From assembly GCA_938003765.1 (NCBI GenBank), contig CALKYE010000066.1, forward strand, positions 1 to 20,910: a stretch of DNA of 20,910 nucleotides, in the 5' to 3' direction. Under the pieces are notes generated by a model. The model made no database searches and was not told the origin of the DNA. It saw only the letters and a list, made by a program, of their open reading frames with translations. The stretch's first letter is position 1; every line of letters begins with the position of its first letter. The position numbers and the translations under genes are program-made. Source of the stretch: an uncultured Planctomycetia bacterium. Its GTDB lineage: Bacteria > Planctomycetota > UBA1135 > GCA-002686595. This document shows positions 1-6,378 of the stretch, piece after piece.

Positions 1-694
1 AGTTGCCGACGGTGAAGATCGTCTTCTTGACCACGCCGCAGTAGTCCATGCGGCCCGCGACGAGGCAGATCTTGTTGCGGATGTCGATGATGACGGCGCA
101 TTCGGCGCGCGTGCCGTCGCGCTCGGGGATGCACACGAACGACGGGACGTTCAGCATCGTCCAGCGGCGCGCGGCGACGTCCTTCACCCCCTTCAAGTCC
201 TTGGGGAACATGTTGTGCGCGAACATCGCGTGGACCGCGTACTCGCCGACGAAGCGGTACGGGACCGCGAAGTCGGGGTCGGCGCCCATGAAGACGTCCT
301 TGACGTACAGATGGCCGCCCTTCTGGTTCAGGTGGGCCACCACGCGCTCGAGCAGCGCGGTGAACTTGGCCGGGTCGAAGGCCTGGACGTCGTCCTTCCA
401 CCAGATCTGGTCGGCGACCTCGGGCCACTTGACCGCGTAGGTGTCCTTGACGCGCCGACCGGTGCAGTCGGGGTCGGTGTAGTACACCAGCGGCCCCTTG
501 ATCCCGAGCTTGGTCGGGTAGCACTTGCGCTCGTTCGACGGGCCGTCCTTGCGCACGCGGCCGCGGTCGTTGGCGATGGCCTCGTGGAAGAGCTCTTCCT
601 TGGTGAGGTTGTACTTGTAGGTGCAGTTCTTCAGCCCGAGGAGGCGCTGGAGCTCGGCCGCGTAATCGGCCTGCGGGGTGCTGGTCGTGGTCAT
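1..694 (-). CDS. pckA: ATP-dependent phosphoenolpyruvate carboxykinase, N-terminal 231 residues (runs off the window)
   Basis: The gene is partial: it starts at the ATG at 694 and its 3' part lies beyond base 1. The family converts oxaloacetate and ATP to PEP and CO2 in the cytoplasm, the entry step of gluconeogenesis. Visible family landmarks are TGRRVKDTY (residues 78-86), equivalent to the TGRSPKDKY substrate loop of E. coli PckA; the GADP segment at 137-140 followed by PYRFVGEYAVHAMFAHNMF, matching the VRFITEVAWQAHFVKNMF block; and YCGVVKKTIF at 218-227, matching YGGEMKKGMF with its paired lysines. The Ser-Pro of the first loop is replaced by Arg-Val, so this is a divergent member. The P-loop and metal ligands lie outside the window. 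No clear Shine-Dalgarno precedes the start. The family call is firm; that the enzyme is active is inferred. Confidence 0.85.
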   Translation of the reverse strand, partial: MTTTSTPQADYAAELQRLLGLKNCTYKYNLTKEELFHEAIANDRGRVRKDGPSNERKCYPTKLGIKGPLVYYTDPDCTGRRVKDTYAVKWPEVADQIWWKDDVQAFDPAKFTALLERVVAHLNQKGGHLYVKDVFMGADPDFAVPYRFVGEYAVHAMFAHNMFPKDLKGVKDVAARRWTMLNVPSFVCIPERDGTRAECAVIIDIRNKICLVAGRMDYCGVVKKTIFTVGN

Positions 695-1013
695 GGCGTA
701 GGGGTGCGTCCCACCGGCGCGGAAGAAGGCTTCAGCGCGACTTGGGCGGCCGGACGCGAGCCCATCAGGCTACCTCCGGCTGGCGAAATCGGACAGGCCC
801 GCCGGACCGGCGCGGCGCGTCCCCGGGGAGAGAGAGTTTCCTCGCGATCTTCACACGCCGTTGGCGCGCGCTTCAGCGCCTTGGCCGACATTGACGATGG
901 CGGGCGGCGCTTGCCGCCGCTGACGCAGCCCGAGTCCCGGGAAGCGTCGGAAAACCCTCATCCGCGGCGCAGTCGCGAGTCGTAGATCCTGGCAACGCCA
1001 GTTCCCCGTAGTC
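695..1013. other. Intergenic region between pckA and the small zinc-ribbon candidate
   Basis: This 319-bp gap must contain the pckA promoter, reading leftward. I see no convincing -35/-10 pair and no gene in it. It holds a short GC hairpin (arms 903-908 and 913-918, loop GCTT) without a T-tract and a purine run around 828-837. Reading frames that cross it are overlapping high-GC frames with no family resemblance. Confidence 0.4.
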
Positions 1014-1232
1014 ATGCAAGTCCAATCCGCCGTCCAAGTCGAGCACGCCTGCCCGCGCTGCTACGAAACCCTCCGCGTCGCCCAAGCCGGTGACGACCCG
1101 CATCGCGCCGTCCTGCTCGCCTGCCCGGAGCCCTACTGCGACTACGTGCTCGTGCTCACCGAGAGCGAGAGCTTCACCGCGCGCAAGTGGAGCTGGCCGG
1201 ACATGTTCCGGTTCACGCGCGCCGCGGGCTGA
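1014..1232 (+). CDS. Small hypothetical protein with a possible zinc ribbon (72 aa)
   Basis: I do not recognise a named family. The protein has a CPRC knuckle at residues 13-16 and a second cysteine cluster, CPEPYC, at 37-42, separated by about 20 residues. This spacing is compatible with a small zinc ribbon, although the second pair is C-x4-C rather than C-x2-C. The rest has ordinary globular composition (LRVAQAGDD, YVLVLTES, WSWPDMFRF) and lacks the Arg/Ala/Gly bias of out-of-frame translations in this DNA. It starts with ATG, has no obvious ribosome-binding site and ends 27 bp before the end of the convergent epimerase gene. It could still be a chance frame; conservation in relatives would decide. 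Confidence 0.5.
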   Translation: MQVQSAVQVEHACPRCYETLRVAQAGDDPHRAVLLACPEPYCDYVLVLTESESFTARKWSWPDMFRFTRAAG

Positions 1233-1254
1233 GCGCCGCCGGTCGAGTCGGCGC
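1233..1254. terminator. Possible bidirectional hairpin between convergent genes
   Basis: The inverted repeat GCGCCG/CGGCGC (1233-1238 and 1249-1254, 10-base loop) fits exactly between the stops of the small zinc-ribbon candidate and the epimerase gene. There is no T-tract on either side, so it would be a weak or Rho-assisted end at best. In DNA this GC-rich it could be chance. Confidence 0.22.
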
Positions 1255-1259
1255 GGGCG

Positions 1260-2243
1260 TCAGCGCGGGTTCGAAGTCCCGCGGCCGGCGTACCAGGCCA
1301 CGGTGCGCGACAGTCCTTCGCGCCAGCCCACCGTCGGCTCGTAGCCCAGCAGTTCCCGGGCGCGGTCGAGCGACGCCAGCGAGTCGCGCACATCGCCCTC
1401 GCGAGCGGGGGCGTAGATGGGCTCGAGGCTCCGGCCCAGCTCCTGGGCGATCGCCCGGTAGAGCTGGTTGATCGAGATGGCGACGCCGCCGCCCACGTTG
1501 ATGACGCTGCCGGGTGCGAGGTCGCGCTCCATGGCCGCCAGGTTGGCGGCGACCACGTTGTCGACGTAGGTGAAGTCGCGGGTCTGCTCGCCGTCTCCGA
1601 AGATCGTCGGCCGCTGCTGGTCGATCAGCGCTCGCGCGAAGATCGCGATGACGCCCGTGTAGGGGCTGTCGTCGAGCTGCCGCGGCCCGAACACGTTGAA
1701 GTAGCGCAGGGACACGGTGCGGATGCCGTGCAGCCCGCCCCAGATCGCCAGCATCTGCTCCGCCGCGACCTTGCCCCCCGCGTAGGGTGACTTCGGGCTC
1801 GGGGGCATGCTCTCGACCTTGGGGAGTTCGAGGGTGTCCCCGTAGGCCGCGGACGAAGCGGCGAACACCAGGCGCGGCACCGAGTGGCGGCGGGCGCCCT
1901 CGAGCACGTTGAGCGTGCCCATGGCGTTCACTTGGTAGGAACGCGCCGGTTTGGCCACGCTCTGGGGAACGGAAACCTGCGCCGCCTCGTGGAAGACGCC
2001 GGCGACGCCCTCGCAGGCGCGGGCCACCGCTTCGGCGTCGGTCAGGTCTCCAACCACGAGCTCGATCGGGCAATCGGGACCCTCCTGAGGCGCCCCGACG
2101 CTCGCGCAGGCCGCGGCCAGGTTCGCACGCCGGCCGGACGACAGGTCGTCGAAGACCCGGACTCTGTCACCCCGGGCGATCAGGGCCGCGGCGATGTGGG
2201 ATCCGATGAAGCCGGCGCCGCCGGTGACGAGGTAGCTGGGCAT
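1260..2243 (-). CDS. NAD-dependent epimerase/dehydratase, UDP-glucose or UDP-N-acetylglucosamine 4-epimerase-like
   Basis: This is an extended short-chain dehydrogenase of 327 residues, the usual size for sugar-nucleotide 4-epimerases. The Rossmann NAD motif TGGAGFIG is at 7-14, the acidic NAD-binding turn FDDLSSG at 31-37, the SSAAYGD segment at 130-136, and the catalytic pair Tyr154-x3-Lys158 in SPYAGGK. RYFNVFGPRQ (180-189) and GDGEQTRDFTYVDNV (216-230) are typical of the GalE/WbpP/RmlB group. The SSAAYGDTLELPKVE segment resembles WbpP-type UDP-GlcNAc 4-epimerases, but the exact sugar cannot be fixed from sequence. I chose the ATG at 2243 because the Rossmann strand begins directly after it; longer in-frame starts add low-complexity sequence and cross a terminator-like hairpin. 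The role is probably the supply of activated sugars for surface polysaccharide. It appears to be a single-gene unit. Confidence 0.9.
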   Translation of the reverse strand: MPSYLVTGGAGFIGSHIAAALIARGDRVRVFDDLSSGRRANLAAACASVGAPQEGPDCPIELVVGDLTDAEAVARACEGVAGVFHEAAQVSVPQSVAKPARSYQVNAMGTLNVLEGARRHSVPRLVFAASSAAYGDTLELPKVESMPPSPKSPYAGGKVAAEQMLAIWGGLHGIRTVSLRYFNVFGPRQLDDSPYTGVIAIFARALIDQQRPTIFGDGEQTRDFTYVDNVVAANLAAMERDLAPGSVINVGGGVAISINQLYRAIAQELGRSLEPIYAPAREGDVRDSLASLDRARELLGYEPTVGWREGLSRTVAWYAGRGTSNPR

Positions 2244-2392
2244 GGGGCTGGTCCCGCCAGGGCGCGGGCGGGGGCATGCTATCGGCTCTGTGAAAAGACG
2301 ATCCGCACCCCGAATGCTCTGCGGCCGGTCGAGCTCTGGCGCTGAGTCGGCCCGCCCAGGCGCGCGGCCGCAAGGACGCCGGTCAGAAAACA

Positions 2393-2424
2393 CAAGCCCG
2401 CTGGTTTTGAGGCCAGCGGGCTTG
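2393..2424 (-). terminator. Intrinsic terminator (12-bp perfect stem, T-run) upstream of the epimerase gene
   Basis: The arms CAAGCCCGCTGG (2393-2404) and CCAGCGGGCTTG (2413-2424) are perfectly complementary with an 8-base loop. Read on the minus strand the stem is followed by TGTTTTCT, the classic layout of a Rho-independent terminator. It would end transcripts entering from the right before they reach the epimerase gene. It sits about 240 bp beyond the other terminator, so it either backs that one up or ends an unseen small transcript. Confidence 0.6.
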
Positions 2425-2665
2425 CGGCATCGAGAAGAGTTAGGATCCCCAGCGCAGCCTTGAAGGCTGCCGCACACCCAGCCACGCGCCCGGGCGTACC
2501 GAACGGTGGAATTCGCTCGTTTTCCTCGCCCTGGGCCGGTCGTGAGGGTGCGCAAGTGCACGCCAGGGACGGTGGGGCCGGTTGGGGCGTGCGGAATCGC
2601 GCCGCGGTAGCTTCGCGGAGGTCCAGGCGGCGGACGGCGCGCCGGGCGATGCGCCGGGAAAAGGC

Positions 2666-2691
2666 ACGGGCCCGCGCGATGGCGGGCCCGT
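2666..2691 (-). terminator. Terminator of the tolC-macAB-like operon
   Basis: ACGGGCCCGC (2666-2675) and GCGGGCCCGT (2682-2691) form a perfect 10-bp stem with a 6-base loop. On the minus strand it is followed by GCCTTTTCCC. It lies about 170 bp past the stop of the permease, the last gene of the four-gene efflux operon, which makes it the natural end of that transcript. Confidence 0.55.
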
Positions 2692-2859
2692 CCGGGAGTA
2701 GCTCAGCAGCAGTCGTCGTCGTCAGTTCGAAGCGTTCGGGAGTCTTTCAGCTCATCGCGCGTGGCTCAGGAGTTCCGCGCGCGACGTCCTTAGAGGCCGA
2801 CCGACGCCGACAACCGAACGAAGGAATGCGACCTCCTTTTGCGGAGCTCGGCTCGACCG

Positions 2860-4143
2860 TCACTCGTTGCGCAGGGCGGCGATCGGATCGAGCTGCGCAG
2901 CGCGGCGCGCGGGGTAGATCCCCGACAGGACGGCGACGGCGGCGGAGATCCCCAGCGAAGCGGCGATGAACTGGGGTTCGACCAGCGCGGTCCAGCCCGT
3001 GAAGCGCACGAGCAGCTCGATCACGCCCAGCCCGAACAGGCACCCGATCAGGCCCCCGATCAGACCGATCACCGCGGTCTCGATCAGGAACTGGAGCACG
3101 ACGTCGCGGCGCGTGGCGCCGAGCGCCCGGCGGACGCCGATCTCGCGCGTTCGCTCGGTGATGGTGGCGAGCATGATGTTCGCGATCCCGATCCCGCCGA
3201 CGACCAGCGAGATGGCCGCGATCAACACCATCACGATGTTGAAGACCGCCTGGGTCTTCTCGCTCTGCTGGAGCAGCTCGAGCGGGATCACGATCTCCCA
3301 GTCGCGGCGCTTGTGCAGGCTGTCGAGGATCGACGAGAGGATGCGCGAGGTCGGGAAGACGAGCTCCGAGGTCTTGGCGATCACGATCAACTGATCGAGC
3401 TCGACGATCGACTTCTCGCTCTGGCCGGCGCGCTCGACGACCGAGAGCGTCCCGAAGGTGCGCATGGAGGTCGAGTACGGGATGTAGATCTCCTGCGCGC
3501 GGTCGTCGATCGCCAGCGCCTTGCGCGTGTGGCTCTGGAAGCGCGCGTCCTCGAGCACTCCGACGACTTCGAACGAGAACGAGCCGACCGAGAGCGACAT
3601 GCCGAGCGGGTCGCGCAGCACGCCCAGCTCGCGCACCAGGCTCGAGCGGATCACGCACACGTGCGCGGCTGCGCGCTCGTCGAGCTCGCTCAACGGCCGG
3701 CCGCGCCCGACCGTCATTCCGAACAGCGCCATGTGCTCGGGCAGCACGCCCAGCACCGACCCTTCGACACGGCTCGAGCCGTACCACACGCGCTTCTTGG
3801 TGACGTTGACCGGCAACACCCGCTCGACGCTGGAGCAGGTTTCCTCGATCAAGCCGCGGTCGCGGAACGTCAGGCCGTAGCGCTCGGCCCAGCTCTCGCT
3901 CTCGTCGCCCTTCTTCTCCTGCGGAGGGCGGATCGAGTTGACGATGATGTTGCGCACGCCCAGCTCGCCGATGCTGGCGAGGATCTGGTGACGCGCGCCC
4001 GCGCCCACGGAGAGCATCGCGATCACCGATCCGACGCCGAAGATCATCCCCAGCATCGTCAGCAGCGACCGCAGCTTGTTGCGCAGCAGGTTGTGCAGAC
4101 CGAGAACGACGATCTCGGCCACGAATCCGAGCCACGCGGCCAT
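2860..4143 (-). CDS. MacB-type ABC transporter permease (FtsX-like, periplasmic core domain)
   Basis: This 427-residue inner-membrane protein has the four-helix MacB/FtsX layout: a first membrane segment at about 28-48, a large periplasmic core domain at about 50-285, and three C-terminal membrane segments at about 300-327, 352-380 and 394-412. Family signatures are ERTREIGVRRALGA (330-343), on the cytoplasmic coupling loop, and YPARRAAQLDPIAALR (410-425) at the end. In MacB systems this subunit transmits ATP-driven movements to the adaptor and TolC rather than forming a classical channel. The ATG at 4143 shares its A with the TGA of the ATPase gene (TGATG), which decides the start over an in-frame ATG 18 bases upstream. 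It is the last gene of the efflux operon. The exported substrate is unknown. Confidence 0.93.
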   Translation of the reverse strand: MAAWLGFVAEIVVLGLHNLLRNKLRSLLTMLGMIFGVGSVIAMLSVGAGARHQILASIGELGVRNIIVNSIRPPQEKKGDESESWAERYGLTFRDRGLIEETCSSVERVLPVNVTKKRVWYGSSRVEGSVLGVLPEHMALFGMTVGRGRPLSELDERAAAHVCVIRSSLVRELGVLRDPLGMSLSVGSFSFEVVGVLEDARFQSHTRKALAIDDRAQEIYIPYSTSMRTFGTLSVVERAGQSEKSIVELDQLIVIAKTSELVFPTSRILSSILDSLHKRRDWEIVIPLELLQQSEKTQAVFNIVMVLIAAISLVVGGIGIANIMLATITERTREIGVRRALGATRRDVVLQFLIETAVIGLIGGLIGCLFGLGVIELLVRFTGWTALVEPQFIAASLGISAAVAVLSGIYPARRAAQLDPIAALRNE

Positions 4144-4847
4144 CAGTTGGCGACCTCGCATGCGGCGCGGCGCTCGCGGAGCACGAGCCCGTCGCGCATC
4201 TCGACCGTGCGCGGCAGAGCCTGCGCGATCTCGGGGTTGTGCGTCACGAGCACGATCGTTCGTCCGGCGGCGTGCAGCTCGCCGAAGATGCGCATGACCT
4301 CTTCGCCGTTGCGGCTGTCGAGGTTGCCCGTCGGCTCGTCGGCGAGCAGCAGGGCGGGTTCATTGACCAGGGCGCGCGCCACGGCGACGCGCTGGCACTC
4401 GCCACCCGAGAGCTGTGTGGGATGGTGATTGAGGCGGTGCGACAGCCCCACCGCCTCGAGCAGCTCCAGGCAGCGTCGACGGCGATCGCGGCGCGGCCAG
4501 CGGCTGTAGAGCAGCGGCACCTCGACGTTCTCCACCACGGTGAGCTGGGGAATGAGGTTGAACGACTGGAAGACGAACCCGATGCGCTGGTTGCGCACGC
4601 GGCTCAGTCCGAAGTCGTTCAGCTTCGACACGTCGTGACCGTCGAGCCGATAGGCGCCGCGCGTCGGACGATCGAGGCAACCGAGGATGTTCATCAAGGT
4701 CGTCTTGCCCGAGCCCGAGGCGCCGACGATGGCCACGAACTCGCCTCGCTCGATGACGAGGCTCACGCCCTTGAGCACGGTCAGCGCCGCGGCGCCTTGA
4801 CCGTAGTCCTTCTCGACCTGCTCCAGTTCGACGATGCGCTCGGGCAC
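4143..4847 (-). CDS. MacB/LolD-type ABC transporter ATPase
   Basis: A complete 234-residue nucleotide-binding subunit that powers the neighbouring permease. It has Walker A GASGSGKT at 42-49, Q-loop FQSFN around Gln94, ABC signature LSGGE at 146-150, Walker B LLLADEP at 166-172 with Glu171 as the catalytic base, D-loop NLDS at 175-178, and H-loop His203 in VTHN. The segment around PQLTVVENVEVPLLY is typical of the MacB/LolD/FtsE branch. The start is GTG, with GAGG five bases upstream, and lies 10 bp after the stop of the adaptor gene. Its stop overlaps the permease start, so the two are translationally coupled. Here MacB is split into two polypeptides rather than fused as in E. coli. Confidence 0.95.
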   Translation of the reverse strand: MPERIVELEQVEKDYGQGAAALTVLKGVSLVIERGEFVAIVGASGSGKTTLMNILGCLDRPTRGAYRLDGHDVSKLNDFGLSRVRNQRIGFVFQSFNLIPQLTVVENVEVPLLYSRWPRRDRRRRCLELLEAVGLSHRLNHHPTQLSGGECQRVAVARALVNEPALLLADEPTGNLDSRNGEEVMRIFGELHAAGRTIVLVTHNPEIAQALPRTVEMRDGLVLRERRAACEVAN

Positions 4848-4857
4848 GGGGGCCTCG

Positions 4858-6378
4858 TCACTGCGCGGGCCCGGCCTCGACGCCGGACACAGGCGGGGTC
4901 AGGGGCGCGGGCTCGGACTCGTCCTGCGGGCCGTCGGCGGCGCCTTCGTCCCGCGGGTCGTAGAGCAGCACCTTCTCGCCGACCTCGAGCCCCTTGTTGA
5001 TCGCGACGTAGTGCGCGTTGTTCGCGCCGATCTCCACCGCGCGCTTCTCGAAACCCGTTGGGCTCGGCATGAAGCAGTAGTGCTGACCGCCTTCGGCGAC
5101 GACGGCGTGCACCGGAACGAACACGACGTCTTCGAGCTCTTCGACCTGGATCTCGACCTTGGCCGTGATGCCGGCGCGCAGCTCGACTTGTGTCGGCTCG
5201 AGCGTGATCTCACAGCCAAAGCGCTTGTTCGAGTCGTCGACCCAGTCGCGGTCCGCGACAGCGTTGATGCGCGTGACCTTGCCCGTGAACGTCTCCCCCT
5301 TGGCGGCTTCGACGGTGACGTGCACGACCTGGTCGAGCTTGACCTGGGCGATGTCGCCTTCGTGCACCTTCACCATGACCTGCATCTCGCTCAGGTCGGG
5401 CAACGTGAACAGCGTGTTGCCGCGGTAGAAGCGCCCGCCCACCTTGATCTGGTCGCGCATCCAGGGCTCGGTCGGATCGCCGTAGTGCACGACGCCCGGC
5501 CGCGGCGCGCGGATCGTCATCTTCGAGAGGTCCTTCTCGAGCTTCTCGAGCTGGACCTGCGTCTGCTTGAGCGAGCTCTCCGCGCGCGAGACACGCGTCT
5601 CGCGTTCGCGCACCGAGATCTCCGCCTTCTCGCGCGCGTTGACGAGCAAACGCTCGGCGTCCTTGACGGCCACCTCGAGCTGGCGGCGCTCCATGGGCTC
5701 GTTGTAGCGCTCGTACAGCTCGCGCTCCTTGTGCGCGTTCTCGCGCACGATCTCGGCCTCCTTCAGTCGGAGCCTCTCCTGCTCCGCCTGGATCTTGGTC
5801 AAGAACTCCTGCGCGGCCAGCGCCGGAACTTGCTCGTAGCGCTCCTGCGCTCGCTTCAAGTCCGCGTCGGCCTTCTCGATGTCGAGCGTCAGCTTGCGCA
5901 GCGTGTTCGGCCCCTCGCCCTGCACGTAGCGCGACAGCTTGAGGTTGGCGACCTCGAGAGCGAACTCGGCCGACTCCACCTGCGCGCCCGAGTCGCGGCG
6001 CTGGATCTCGAGTTCGGCCTTCGCCGTTTCGAGCTCGTTCTGCACCTGCAGGAGCTGGCGGCGCTTCTCGTCGAGTTGGTTCTCGACCTCGGTCTTGTCG
6101 AACTCGGCCAGGATGTCGTCCTTCTCGACGGACTTGCCCTCGGCCACGAGCCATGTGATCAAGCCCTCGCGCTGGAACTCGGGGCTGATCTCGGTCGAGT
6201 TCTTCGCCTTCAGCGCGCCGTTCTCGATCACCGTGATCTTCAGCGCGCCGCGTCGCGCCGCGAACAGCGCCTCCGGGGCGATCGTCTGCTGCTGAGCCGC
6301 GCCGACGCGCGACGTCGCGAAGTGGTAGCCGCCGTAGCCCAGCGCCGTGACGCCGGCCAGGATCCAAAGGCTCTTCAT
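4858..6378 (-). CDS. Periplasmic adaptor (membrane fusion protein), HlyD/MacA family
   Basis: This 506-residue adaptor should bridge the inner-membrane MacB-type pump and the TolC-like channel. An N-terminal membrane anchor is at about 4-20 (LWILAGVTALGYGGYHF), followed by the first half of a lipoyl-like domain (about 46-95), a long Glu/Lys/Arg-rich coiled-coil region at about 95-285, the second lipoyl half (MTIRAPRPGVVHYG, 287-300), a beta-barrel (about 325-412) and a membrane-proximal domain (about 415-475). The C-terminus is a Pro/Glu/Asp-rich tail. The coiled-coil region is much longer than in E. coli MacA (about 370 residues in all). The start ATG overlaps the tolC-like stop (ATGA); an in-frame GTG 9 bases upstream is less likely. 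ATPase and permease follow directly. Confidence 0.92.
   Translation of the reverse strand: MKSLWILAGVTALGYGGYHFATSRVGAAQQQTIAPEALFAARRGALKITVIENGALKAKNSTEISPEFQREGLITWLVAEGKSVEKDDILAEFDKTEVENQLDEKRRQLLQVQNELETAKAELEIQRRDSGAQVESAEFALEVANLKLSRYVQGEGPNTLRKLTLDIEKADADLKRAQERYEQVPALAAQEFLTKIQAEQERLRLKEAEIVRENAHKERELYERYNEPMERRQLEVAVKDAERLLVNAREKAEISVRERETRVSRAESSLKQTQVQLEKLEKDLSKMTIRAPRPGVVHYGDPTEPWMRDQIKVGGRFYRGNTLFTLPDLSEMQVMVKVHEGDIAQVKLDQVVHVTVEAAKGETFTGKVTRINAVADRDWVDDSNKRFGCEITLEPTQVELRAGITAKVEIQVEELEDVVFVPVHAVVAEGGQHYCFMPSPTGFEKRAVEIGANNAHYVAINKGLEVGEKVLLYDPRDEGAADGPQDESEPAPLTPPVSGVEAGPAQ

Larger units (their letters stand above)
2244..2859. other. Gene-poor intergenic region with two minus-strand terminators
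   Basis: These 616 bp lie between the end of the MacB permease gene and the start of the epimerase gene, both on the minus strand. I find no convincing protein gene. The region contains two strong hairpins followed by T-runs when read on the minus strand (2666-2691 and 2393-2424), a near-perfect palindrome at 2455-2471 (8-bp arms around one base) and an AAGGAGGT-like site on the minus strand at 2831-2838. The epimerase promoter must lie between 2244 and about 2390, but no clear hexamers are visible. Confidence 0.5.

Noticed and set aside
1264..1283. T-arm-like hairpin CGCGGG-TTCGAAGT-CCCGCG
   Set aside because: It lies inside the last codons of the epimerase gene, its loop has eight bases instead of seven, and no acceptor or anticodon stem surrounds it.
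2244..2561. Longer start for the epimerase, adding 106 residues
   Set aside because: The added sequence is low-complexity, crosses a strong terminator hairpin and precedes the invariant N-terminal Rossmann strand; the ATG at 2243 is standard for the family.
2703..2762. Minus-strand frame ending in four Asp and two Cys codons, reminiscent of a small modified peptide
   Set aside because: An in-frame stop lies just upstream and there is no ATG, GTG or TTG in the frame, so no translatable peptide is supported.
2692..2765. tRNA-like start (GGGAGTAGCTCAGC) with a GTTCGAA element downstream on the plus strand
   Set aside because: The D-stem has no partner, no anticodon arm can be drawn and the T-stem does not pair. 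This is chance resemblance beside a terminator hairpin.
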